Assembly (NCBI GenBank): GCA_014773175.1
Contig: VXCM01000926.1
Span: 124,001 to 188,000 of the forward strand
DNA: 64,000 bases
DNA from: Lucifuga dentata
Lineage: Eukaryota; Chordata; Actinopteri; Ophidiiformes; Bythitidae
Reading direction: 5' to 3'
The notes under the pieces were generated by a model. It was given only the letters and a program-made list of their open reading frames with translations. It did no database searches and was not told the DNA's origin. The position numbers and the translations under genes were made by a program. Shown here in pieces: positions 34,469 to 44,690 of the stretch. Numbering within the stretch: the first letter of the stretch is position 1; each line of letters opens with the position of its first letter.

Positions 34469-35484
34469 ATGCCTCAGAAGACAAGCAGGACAAATATAAT
34501 AGCCAATTTACATGTAATTCTTAAGAGAATCAAAGAACTTCCTCATAAACTGGCTGGACACTCACACCGGTCAGCACCAGTATCGGCTAACTCAGGCTAG
34601 CACTGGTATTGGCTAACACCAGCTGGCTCAATGCTGGACACTAATTCTCCAGCTAGTAGGATGCTAGCTGGAGAATTAAATAGACAACATGCCGAGGAAC
34701 ATCGTTAATAATACAAATGAGCATTATGTCTTATTGCAGCAGGTAAGGGAGTTGCTGGAGCAATGAAAATCATACTTAAAAGACCTACTGCTGCACCAGG
34801 AAAATAGTTATAAGAACTTTAGCCAGATGATTATGAACTCTACAAACCAAAGAGTAGTTGAGCTTATGAAGGAGACAAGAACTGAAGATGAGCCTGCAGT
34901 TCACCCAGAGAGAGGTGGATGACATAAAAACGGCTTCCAGTGAGTTCTCTAAGGGGTGTGGTGAGACTGCAAAAGACACTCATAAATGGCTGAATCTCTG
35001 CTTATTATGGACTCAAAACTGGATTATCTAGAAGGGCAGAGCATACACAATAACACTGTGGTGGATGGCATTCTAGAATCTCCAAATGAGAAGTGGTCTG
35101 ACACTTAAGAGAAGGTGAGACAGCTGATCCAGGATAAATAGAAATTGAATAATAAAAACATCACTTTAGAAAGAGTACACAGGACTGAAAAACTAAGGAT
35201 GGCCATTCAAGGCCAAGGCCCCATTATGGTCAATTTTTTAAGTCTTAAAGACAAAGAGGTAGTGCCACAGAGGGCTACATATCTTAAGGGTAGTAATGTG
35301 TACTTGAATGAGGACTACACAGAGGCAGTGCGACGACAGAAAAAATTCTACCAGCACTGAAGGCTGCCAGAGAAAGAGGTGACATCGCCTATCTTCATTA
35401 CGGTAGGCTCATCACCCACTCACCATTACAACGGCTCAGAAACATAAGAAATATTCATCCAAGACAACAGGAATATTATGACTG
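34469..35484 (+). pseudogene. LINE ORF1p (L1-type chaperone, Transposase_22-like), broken
   Basis: The start ATG at 34469 gives MPQKTSRTNI. Several stops follow in the N-terminal, presumably coiled-coil, part. The core is clear at 35145-35345: LERVHRTEK, then IMVNFLSLKDKE, then NVYLNEDYTEAVR, the RRM-to-C-terminal-domain signature of L1-type ORF1p. After a frameshift near 35345 the C-terminal domain continues as LPALKAARERGDIAYLHYGR, which ties it firmly to the family. These proteins bind the element's RNA as trimers and act as nucleic-acid chaperones (known for L1). Pairing such an ORF1 with an L2-like ORF2 has, to my recollection, been described in fish, so both may belong to one element. 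Confidence 0.7.
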
Positions 35485-35639
35485 ACTGAAGAATAATATG
35501 ACTGACTCAAACAAAAGCACCACCATATCAACTGTTTTCAAAAAAAAAAAAAAAAAAAAATGGAAAATGAGGCTGTTTAGAACTGTCAACAATGCCAACA
35601 TTATGTAATTATGTGGTATAGTCATTCAAAGCCAAAAAA

Positions 35640-36800
35640 AGGTCTGTTATGTGGTCATTTAAATATCTGAAGTGTCATTTCAAAGAAGGCTTAGCTGGAA
35701 CATTTGAGCTGAACATTAGATTCTAATCTTGACTTTATGTGCTTTTCAGAGAGGACTCAATCTCTTCTATGTCATTTACTGTACCAGGTTTTGAGTTCAC
35801 AAGAGACAGAGGAGTGGGAACAGAGAAGGGATTGTTGTTTTATGTAAGAGATCATTTCAATATTATGTAGTGAAAAGTCTGACAGAGTGTATTGGTTTGA
35901 ATGTCATCTCAACAACTGTCTTTTACTATTACAGCCATATATAGACCTCCATCAGCAGAGAGTACATTATATGAACAATTACATAACATGTTAAAAGAAT
36001 GTGATCATAGTAAGGAGGTGATTATGATGGGGGACTGACTTCAACATTAACTGGGAAAATAAAATATGTAGGAAAAAAACTGAAAGATATCACTGACCGC
36101 TTTAACATGTCCCAGGTAGCTGAAGGGCCAAACAGAGTAATTCAAACCTCCCAAACACAAATGGACTTGAGTTTTACAAATAGGCCTAAGCGTATAACAA
36201 AATCCTTGACTATGATATCCGGTTTGTCTGATCACAATGTAATTCTGATAGTACGTAAACTTACTAAAATAAGATTCGTAAATCATGTGACAAAAACACA
36301 GTGGTTAAAAACAATTCCAAATAATGAGAAAGATAACTATAATAATGCAATTAGTAACATCAACTGGAGTGATTTAAAAGAAGCCATTCAAACCGGTTAT
36401 CAAATATTTCTGGCAAGTCTAAATAGAGTCAATATATCTTTTACTAAAACTATAAAAAGAAAACCATGACGTAAAATATCTTTACCATAGCTTAATGAAA
36501 ATCTAAGAAAGCAGATAAAAGAAAGAGATCTCGCTTTAAAGAAATGCTTGCAATGTGGCCTCAGACATGATTTACTTTAATTCAAAACCCTTAGAAACAA
36601 CGTGGTTAGTAATATTAGAAAAGCTAAAGCAGATTTTTACTTGAAAGTTATAACTTTTTTTTTTTTTGAAAGTTCTTGAAAATTCTTGAAAGTTATAACT
36701 GAAGCTAAAGAAAATGGAAACAAGATTTGGGGAAATCTAAATAAGTTGATGGGTAGGAATAATAATAAGAAAAAATACTGTACTGAATTTAAATGGTAGT
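35640..36800 (+). pseudogene. L2-like ORF2: APE endonuclease and linker, broken
   Basis: Successive frames give GHLNI.SVISKKA near 35653 (the NIRSL-type start of the endonuclease), FMCFSE (the E motif), YRPPSAESTLYEQL (about 35947), GD then DFNINWENK (36030-36065, with a frameshift between G-D and D-F-N), and GLSDHNVIL (about 36220), the SDH motif that carries the catalytic His. The linker KERDLALKKCLQCGL and then NIRKAKADFYLKVI follows, disturbed by a T-run insertion with a local duplication at 36640-36700. The enzyme would nick the target DNA for primed reverse transcription. Multiple stops make it inactive. Confidence 0.75.
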
Positions 36801-36829
36801 TTAATATGTGATGATCAACACCTGTCAAA

Positions 36830-37350
36830 TGTTTTCAATGTCCCATATCAGCTGTTGTTACACAAGCTGGTCTCAAGCTGTAGCATCTATTAGAAAACCT
36901 ATTGAATCTCTTTATAAACAAACTATCATCATATTGTATAGGAAACCAAATCATTATTATCTCTGTCATATTGAATCTCTTTATAAGCAAACTATCAACG
37001 TATTGTATAGGAAACCAAATCATTATAATCTCTATCATATTATCCAGAGACATAATCAGTTCAATATGGAAAGTTTTGGACATTTTATGGATGTGTCTTC
37101 TGTTTAAGATTTTACAAGGTTCAGCTCCTCCTCCATTATGACAGTTTATACAACTTATGGATAGAAATTGCAATCAAACAAGGGCTGTGATAAGGAAGGA
37201 TATGTTATTCCATTCAGACAGAGTAACATCGGACAATCTGCCTTCTCAGTAAGAACAGCACATTTCTGGAATTCTCTGCCTTAGGATATTAGAAGTTGCA
37301 TCTCTATTGGAACCTTCAAAAGTAGACTAAAATCATAGCTGAGATCTGGA
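36830..37350 (+). pseudogene. L2-like ORF2 C-terminal remnant
   Basis: Fragments IESLYKQTI, RKPNHY, FGHFMDVSSV and then (after frame changes) FWNSLP, followed by a SCISIGTFKSRLK-like stretch, match the usual end of L2-type ORF2 proteins. A 69-bp segment is tandemly duplicated in frame (36901-36969, 36970-37038). Junction with the linker at about 36800-36830 marks the loss of the whole RT catalytic core. Confidence 0.65.
36901..37038 (+). repeat. In-frame 69-bp tandem duplication
   Basis: Two copies beginning ATTGAATCTCTTTATAA differ at only a few positions. No N lies between them, so unlike the 61-67 bp copies elsewhere it is probably a real duplication. Confidence 0.8.
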
Positions 37351-37625
37351 CAGATTTGTAATCATTAATGAAACTGATTGTGTTGTGGAAATTTTGTTTT
37401 TGGCATTTTTAACATTTTTTTATGTATAATAATTTTTATTCATGTGACTTGCTGGTTTTTTTTTTTTTTTTTTTTTTTGATGTAATAATTTAAATGTTTG
37501 TTGGGACAAGCGGGTGCAAATTAGCCTTGTGGCTAACGTTGGCACATTTATACTGGCACTCTACTGCTGCCAGTGTCTTATTAATGTGCATTGTCCCATT
37601 TTAAATAAATAAATAAATAATAAAA

Positions 37626-37713
37626 TTATGAGCCTGATAATGGTTGTAATTATAGAGATTTTTCCAATTTATAATTCCCTACCCATGTATATATATTTCT
37701 ATTTTTCCATCTT
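37626..37713. other. Short spacer between two LINE 3' ends
   Basis: About 90 bp of AT-rich unique DNA separates the tail of the plus-strand L2-like LINE from the tail of the minus-strand SGNH-type LINE. Confidence 0.6.
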
Positions 37714-38115
37714 ATTCAATTCAATTGAATTCATTGGGGCTTTATTGGCATGGGAAACACACGTTTACATTGCCAAAGCAAATGTGAAATAAAAACAAAC
37801 AACAACAACTAAAAGGTAAATGTGCATACAATAACTGAATAAAGAAATGTATAAACAGATTGTAACAGTGCAAACTTGTTATANTGTGCATACAATAACT
37901 GAATAAAGAAATGTATAAACAGATTGTAACAGTGCAAACTTGTTATATCAAATATATATCAAATATATATGAGTACAAATAAGTTAGGACTGTGTAAACA
38001 TTGCGACTTTTTTTTTTTTAACAAATGTAATTAAAGGTATTTGTTCTATATGTACAGTATATACAGAGATCAGTTAAGTGCCAGAATACAGATGACTGAC
38101 ATGTCCACCGTGTCT

Positions 38116-41100
38116 TCATGGTGGTTTTATTCCATTAGATGTCCTTTTCCTGTCACAGCAGCTGACAAATCTTGCTGCTGTGTTTGCACACTGCTGTATT
38201 TCACCCAGCAGGTATGGAAGTTTTTTGTTATTGGTCATGTTTTCAAAATCTTTTTGGGTGGTTATCTGTGGTTAGTATATATGTCTCTGATGTCTTGGTA
38301 CAGATCGCAGGAAGTTAAAAAGTGTAGCTTGGTTTCCACTTTGTGTTGTGTGCAGTGGGTGCACAGTCTGTCCTCTTTAGGAAGCCAGGTCTGCCTGTGG
38401 TGGCCTCTCTCGATGGCGAGGCTGTGTTCGCTGAGTCTGTACATAGTCAGATATTTCCTTATTTTTGGGTTAGTCACAGTGGTCAGGTATTCTGCCACTG
38501 TGTATTCTCTGTTTAAGGCCAAATAGCATTCCAATTTGCTCTGTTTTTTGGTCAGTTCCTTCAAATGTGTCAGGTAGTTTTCTTTTTGTTGTCTTATAAT
38601 TTGGTTTAGTTGGATGTGGTTTCTGTCTGGGGGTTCTGCTTGTGAACAGAGTCCCCGGACCTGCTGGCTGAGGGAACATGTCTCTACTGTCTCTCTGTAG
38701 GTGAGGGCTTTGTTATGGAGTGTGTCAGGGTCACTTTCTTTTAGGTGACTGTAGAATTTCAGTGCTCTTTTTTGAATTTTGGTGATGAGGGAGTATTGTC
38801 CTAATTCTGCTCTGCATGCATTGTTTGGTGTTTTCCATTGGACACGGAGAATTGATTTGCAAAATTCTGCATGCAGAGTCTCAATTTGATGTTTGTCCCA
38901 TTTTGTAAAATCTTGGTTTGCGAGTGGACCCCAGACCTCGCAACCATAAAGGCAAATAGGTTCTATAATGGAGTTCAATATTTTAAGCCAGATTTGAATT
39001 GGGATGTCCAACTTGATGTTCCTTTTGATGGCGTAAAAAGCCCTTCTTGCCTTGTCGCTCAGGTCGTTCACAGCTTTGTTGAAGTTACCTGAGGTGCTGA
39101 TGTTTAGGCCAAGGTAGGTATAGTTTTTTGTATGTTCTAGGGCAACCGTGTCTAGAAAGAATTTATATTTGTGGTGCTGGAGGCTTGAACTTTTTTGGAA
39201 TATCATGATTTTTGTCTTGGTTAGATTTACTGTTAAGGCCCATGTCTGGGTGAAATTATGCAGAAGATCAAGGTGCTGTTGTAGTCCTTCTTTGGTTGGA
39301 GAGAGGAGCACCAGATCATCTGCAAACAGTAGACATTTGACTTCGGTGTCTACCAGGGTGATGCCAGGTCCTGCAGACTCTTCAAGTGCCCTTGCCAATT
39401 CATTGATGTAAATGTTGAAGAGAGCTGGACTCAAGCTGCATCCCTGTCTGACCCCTCGGCTTTGGGGAAAGAAGTCTGTGGGTTTTACCAATTATTACAG
39501 CATACTTACTGTTTGTGTACATTGATTTAATGATGTCGTAGGTTTTTCCTCCAGCACCACTTTCTAAGAGTTTGTACAGCAGACCCTCATGCCAAATTGA
39601 ATCAAAGGCTTTTTTGAAGTCAACAAAGCAGGAGAATAATTTGCTTTTGTCTTTGTTTATTTGGTTGTCAATTAGGGTGCTGAGGGTGAAGGTGTGGTCT
39701 GTTGTATGATAATTTGGTAAAAAGCCAATTTGGGATTTGCTGAGGACATTATTTGTAGGAAGGAAATGTAGGAGTCTGTGATTAATAATCATACAGAAGA
39801 TTTTCCCGACGTTACTGTTTACACAGATCCCACGGTAGTTATTGGGGTTGAATTTGTCTCCACTTTTGTGGAGCAGCATTATCAGTCCTTGGTTCCAAAT
39901 GTTGGGGAAGGTCCCGGAGCTAAGGACAATGTTAAAAACTTTTAGTATAGCCAATTGGAATTTGAGGTCTGTGAGTTTTATCATTTCATTTAGGATGCCA
40001 TCAACACCGCAGGCCTTCTTGGTTTGGAGTGATTTCATTTTGTCCTGTAGTTCTTTGAGTGTAATTGGGGAGTCTAGCGGGTTTTGGTAGTCTTTTATGG
40101 GGTGGGGTTGATTCTAAACTTTGTAGTTTATCTCGTATGTGTTTTTTGCTGTTCGTTCTTCTCTATTGGGCCTAAGAGATTGGAGAAGTGGTTTACCCAT
40201 ATATCTCCATTTTGGATGGGTAGATCATCGTGTTTTTGTTTGTTTAGAGTGTTCCAATTTTCCCAGAAGTGGTTTGTTTTTATGGACTCCTCAATAGCTG
40301 ATTTCTGATATGTTGGTCTCTTTTTTTCCTTACTATGTTTTTATACTGTTTTAATGTTTCACCACAATGAAGATGTATGTTCTGGTTGTCTGGGTCTCTA
40401 TGTTTTTGGTTTGATAGGTTCCTTAACTGCTTTCTAAGGTTTTTACATTCATTGTCAAACCATTTGTCATTGTTGTTAGTGTTACTTTTTGGGGGGTTTC
40501 TATTTGAGGCCTTCAGATTTGATAGAGAGGTTGTAAGGTCAAATATATTATTTAGGCTTTCTACGGCCCAGTTTACATCTTCACTGCTGCATTGAAAGTA
40601 TTTGTCCAGAAACTGGTCTAAAAGTGTTTGGACTTGATTTTGCCTAATAACGTTTGGTATAATTCTATGCTGCTTTCCTTCCATTTGTAGCATTTTTTTA
40701 ATAGTATGTAGTTTGGCTGGCTTTAGTTCTTCCTGATTGGGTGTTGATCTGTTCAGATAGATTGTGGTTTTGCTGTGGTCTGACAGGGGTGTTAGTGGGC
40801 TGATTGTGAACGCTCTGAGAGACACCAGGCTGAGGTCAGTGATGAAGTAGTCTACTGTACTGTTACCTAGAGATGAGCTGTAGGTGTACCTACCATAGGA
40901 GTCCCCTCGAAGCCTACCATTGACTATGTACAGGCCCAGCGAACGACAGAGCTGCAGCAGTTGTGACCCATGTTTGTTTGTTGCTTTGTCGTAGTTGTGT
41001 CTGGGGGGGCATATTGGGGAGGGGATGTTTCCTCCTCCTAGTAGGTATTTGTCTCCCTGTGTGCTGAGGGTGTCAGGTTCTCGTCCTGTCCCCGCAGATT

Positions 41101-41599
41101 ATAATGTGGCCATGGGCCTGGAAATGGTTGATCTCCTCTTCCAGGATGGAGAACATGTCATCTTTAAAGTATGGGGATTCGANCTGGAAATGGTTGATCT
41201 CCTCTTCCAGGATGGAGAACATGTCATCTTTAAAGTATGGGGATTCGATGTATGGGCACACAGGAGGATGTTTTTCCTCAGTTGAGGTGAGTTCCTTATT
41301 TATTTCTAGCCAGATGTAAAAAGCTCATGTTTTGATTAGCTTAATGGAGTGGGTTAGTTCTGATTTGTACCATACCTCTCGAGTATCTTCCCTGTTTGCT
41401 TTGTGGATGGAATTACCAGCTCTCTTTTACAGGGCAACCAGTGGGACCATCTTCTCTGTACCATGTCTCCTGTAGGACAATGATATATGTGTTTGCAATT
41501 TCTTTGGTGAAGTCTGGGTTTCTGCTCTTCATACCAAAGGCAGTTGATTTCAGACCTTGTATATTCCAGGATGAAATAGTGAAGTGATTTGTATTCCAT
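38116..41599 (-). pseudogene. LINE ORF2: APE endonuclease + reverse transcriptase, frameshifted
   Basis: Endonuclease: SWNIQGL (about 41570), VLQETW (the E motif), ESPYFKDD, ICGD (about 41090, followed by a deletion that removes the expected L-N-A), and SLRAFTISPLTPLSDHSK (about 40820-40760), the SDH catalytic motif. The RT is in two frames: 40038-39400 has NYRGI, QIGF and motif A FVDFKKAFDSIWH, and 39491-38262 has motif B VRQGCSLSP, motif C LFADDLVLL and a C-terminal Cys-His cluster CTHC-x9-H-x4-C (CX2CX9HX4C) near 38330. A premature TAA after YTNHR hides the family's true end, still readable as LGEIQQCANTAARF to a stop at 38116. Frameshifts near 41340, 41090 and 39480 and this stop make it a pseudogene. 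Confidence 0.85.
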
Positions 41600-41616
41600 G
41601 ACTAAAGTGTTTTATT

Positions 41617-43425
41617 CTAGTGGTTTTTGACCTGGACTATGATTGTGTAGAGCTCGCTGAGCATCTGGTGTATGCTCAGGTCACAGGGTAGGGATCTGCT
41701 AGGTGTGGAGTTGGGGCTTTCTCTGCTCACAGCCTGTGCATATGTGTGGTAAGGGGTTGGCAGAAGGGGGGTGGGCCTGGCCTGGGGTGCAGTAGGGTGT
41801 CCATTGGGTGCGGATGGGTGTTCTCTGGGTGGTGCAGGGTATCCTCTGGATGGGTTAGGGTGTTCTCTGGGTGGAGCAGGTCCTCTGGGTGGTCTTCTGG
41901 ATGTTGGCCTGGGTGGGGTGCTCATCTCTCTGTTGCTCCTGTGGGATGTGCTCGGTCTGTGGTTGAGTGCAACGTCTTTCAGGGTCTTTGCAAAAGCTAG
42001 GACTGTTGCTTTGAGGATGGGCACATGGTCATACAGACCGTGTTGGTTCAGGGTGGGACAGGAGCCCAAGTAAACATTTGGTTTCATTGCACACTCTTGG
42101 GAGATTTGTGCATTTACCCTTTGGATGAAGGTGGGGTGGAAATCCCATCTTGGTAGTAGAGTAGAGATGACTATTTTTGTATTAGGGAATGCGGAGGAAG
42201 CTTTTTGTATTACTCCCTTAATAGACTTGGTCACCTCTTCTCTCTGTGTTTTCAGGTCATTTGTGCTGGTGTGGATGATGATGTGGCTGGGGGACCCCAG
42301 GTGGTCCTCTGTTAGCAATTCCATGGCATGACTGGTATTCCGACATTTGATTTTGGCAACTCTGTGGTTTGGGAAAAGTTTTTTCTCTTCCACATTTGAG
42401 TCCATGAGGAGCACAATTTGGATTTTGTGCCAGGTTTTCTGGATGTCTGGTGGTGTGGTTGGTTGGAGGAGGAGTCTCTTGGGTCTGTGGCTCTTGACTT
42501 GGTTCTTGAGCTCTCTCTTTCTCCTGAAGCTGTTCTGTCAGAGCTGTCAGCTCTCTCCTGTAGCTCTCTCTCTCTTCTCTCAGTTCCTTCACTTCCTCTG
42601 CTAGAGCTGTCTGTCGTGCCATGTGGCTCTCTCAATCTTGTTGTAGTTCTCTTAGTTCTGTCTGCAGGGTGGGCAGCTCTCTCCTGTAGCTGTCTCTGTC
42701 CTGCTTCAGCTTGCTCAGCTCTATGCTGATGGTAGAGGAGNGCTCTCTCCTGTAGCTGTCTCTGTCCTGCTTCAGCTTGCTCAGCTCTATGCTGATGGTA
42801 GAGGAGTTTTGCTGTACTGTGGTGTCCTGAGTTGGCTGTTTGCTGATCAGCTCTCTCAATTGTATGAGCTCTCTCTCTAACTCTGTGAACTTCATCTTCA
42901 TGTCAGTGATGATGTGGTTCAGCTGGGGGTCCTGTTCTGGGCTGGTGGGCTCCCTCTCTTCAGAGGCCTGCTCAGTAGTGGGGGTGGTGTCTGTGTTGGC
43001 AGGGTGTGGGTGTTGTCGCCAGGAACAGACTTCTCTTGTTGCGCTCTTTCCTTTAGAGGGACAAAGTCCAGCTCAAATTGCTTGAGGTTCCCCTGCACTA
43101 TGACCGTCCTGTTCTTATAGATGTTGACTGTTGTCATGACAGTGTCTGGGTCTTCTCCTTCTTTGTCTTTGATTTTGCAGCCATTACAGATGCCCTCCTT
43201 CTTCACAGAGGGGTAGTGGGCACAGATGGCAGAATGCCATGCCATTGGCTGGTCTGTGAGGAAGATCAGATTGCTGACATCTCCACTCTTGTACAAGTCA
43301 GAAAAGAGTGTCTCTGGTCTGTCCTTCAACAGTGTTTGTTTGTGTGTCTTCCTGGCATGGTCATTTTTAACATCTGGTGGGTAGACCAGAGGAATAGCCT
43401 CTGTACAGGCTGTGGTTGAAGCCAT
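41617..43425 (-). pseudogene. LINE ORF1: zinc/coiled-coil region + SGNH hydrolase-like domain
   Basis: The N-terminal part starts MASTTACTEAIPLVYPPD at 43425 and holds a Cys/His-bearing segment (HSAICAHYPSVKKEGICNGC). A Glu/Arg/Leu-rich coiled coil (42901-42480) follows, then an SGNH-type domain (42414 to about 41960) and a Pro/His-rich tail with PPREHP repeats (about 41925-41760). SGNH blocks seen: LLMDSNVE (catalytic Ser block) and HTSTNDL (the Asn-containing block). The last block reads YDHVPIL, with Pro where a catalytic His (D-x-V-H) is expected, so hydrolase activity is doubtful. The family is known from esterase-bearing ORF1 proteins of CR1/L2-type LINEs. The 66 bases 42676-42741 add an in-frame artefact copy. 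Frame changes near 42910, 42640 and 42420 break the protein. Confidence 0.75.
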
Positions 43426-43498
43426 TATCGCTGCTGTTGCTGCTGACTGTTATTGTTGCTACTCCTTGGCAACCATTGCTAGGGCCTTTGTTTATTGT

Positions 43499-43575
43499 TA
43501 GCTAGCAGTTAACAGTTAGCAGTTAGCTAGCAGTTAGTTAGCAGTTAGCTTTAACTTTAAGCTAGCTTTAGTTTA
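43499..43575. repeat. TTAGCTAGCAG minisatellite in LINE 5' UTR
   Basis: Imperfect units of CAGTTAGC / TAGCTAGCAGTTA repeat about seven times just upstream (on the minus strand) of ORF1. Repeats in the 5' UTR are common in LINE promoters (known), but promoter function here is inference. Confidence 0.6.
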
Positions 43576-43995
43576 TTTATTATTTGGCTATTGTTGAAGT
43601 GACATTTTTTGTAAATCCTTTCTCATGTGATATTATCTCTGAGATGTTCTGAGATATTATCTCTGATGTTGTCACTCACTTGAGTCTTCAGCTGTATGTC
43701 TCTTCTGAGCTAACTGTCAGTTAGTTGCAGGACAGTTGAACTAACTGTCAGTTTTGCAGTTGGTCAGATCATCTGCCAAAGATCATCTGCTGGCNAGTTG
43801 AACTAACTGTCAGTTTTGCAGTTGGTCAGATCATCTGCCAAAGATCATCTGCTGGCTGTTTTCACTTCAGAAGTATTTTCCAAACTTGTTGCAGTTCCTC
43901 CTCCCATTCCTCTCGTTCCAGGGAGACAATTCTTCTCAACAACTGTTTCCCCTCTAATTTTGTTTAAAAAGTAAGTTTATCTCACTTTAAAACAA

Positions 43996-44504
43996 AAAAA
44001 GTGAAATATTTTCAAGAGCTCACGCTGCTGCTGCTGCTGTTGCTAACGACTCTCCTAGATAGATGATGCTACAATAGAATAATTGTTATTCTATTTTAGC
44101 ATCATAGCAAGTCAGTATTGTACACTCTGCATATTTAAGCTGTAGCTTTGTTGTGTCCCATCAAACCTCACATCAAAATAACTAAACAACACCTTCAAAA
44201 AAAAAAAAAAAAAAAAAAAATCTTTAATCAAAGCATATTGATGACTTGGAGTCACATTGTACTTCAGAGGAACCTCAGACTTACGACTGAAAGGCCAAAA
44301 GTCATATTCTTTCATTACACATCATTGACAACTTTAATTAAACAACAGATTGATTTGTTTATATATCAATAAAATTAATGGCATGTTGTAGTTAGAAGCA
44401 AGTGTATAATTGGGATCAACTAATGGCTGAATCAATGCATGTCACATGGTGCAGATATGATGATATACATTGTGTATGTGTGTGAGTGTGTATGAGTGAG
44501 TGAG

Positions 44505-44505
<1 letters not shown>
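43996..44505. other. Spacer with CTG and poly-A runs
   Basis: GCTGCTGCTGCTGCTG at about 44024-44039 and poly-A at about 44196-44220. Otherwise unique DNA. Confidence 0.45.
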
Positions 44506-44511
<6 letters not shown>

Positions 44512-44547
<36 letters not shown>

Positions 44548-44645
44548 ATTACATCTCCTGATAGATCACACAGAGAAGCTCATTTAATCATCAATCAATG
44601 CTCATTAGATTCTACATGTACAAGAGACATCCCGACCTGTTTGTN

Positions 44646-44688
<43 letters not shown>
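44512..44688. repeat. (GA)n and (CA)n microsatellites with N
   Basis: GA units 44512-44542 and CA units 44646-44688, the latter starting right after an N at 44645. Confidence 0.9.

Positions 44689-44689
<1 letters not shown>

Positions 44690-44690
<1 letters not shown>

Larger units (their letters stand above)
34400..37625 (+). mobile_element. L2-like LINE, decayed and internally deleted
   Basis: In order: a degenerate ORF1 (34469-35484), an APE endonuclease and linker (about 35640-36800), a C-terminal RT-side remnant (about 36830-37350) and a 3' UTR whose GTGCATTGTCCCATTTTAAA then AAAT tail (37570-37625) is typical of fish L2/Maui-type elements as I remember them. The RT core with FADD is missing between about 36800 and 36830. 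Numerous stops and frameshifts show it is old. About 3.2 kb remain of an expected 5 kb or more. The 5' boundary is approximate. Confidence 0.75.
37714..43990 (-). mobile_element. Jockey-superfamily LINE with SGNH-type ORF1, near full length
   Basis: Read right to left: a 5' UTR (to about 43430), ORF1 (43425-41617), ORF2 with APE endonuclease and reverse transcriptase (41599-38116), then a 3' UTR ending GGCAATGTAAACGTGTG, CCAATAAAGCCCC and a TTGAATTGAAT-type tail (37716-37740), a 3' end I recognise as common in teleosts. About 6.3 kb including artefact copies around the Ns at 37884, 41183, 42741 and 43795. ORF1 and ORF2 both carry frameshifts, so the copy is inactive, yet divergence is low enough that motifs are all readable. 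The clade (CR1/L2-like or a related group) is not settled from motifs alone; the 5' boundary is approximate. Confidence 0.85.

Noticed and set aside
42676..42805. Apparent extra coiled-coil repeat in LINE ORF1
   Set aside because: Exact 65-bp copy around an N; an artefact that happens to keep the frame.
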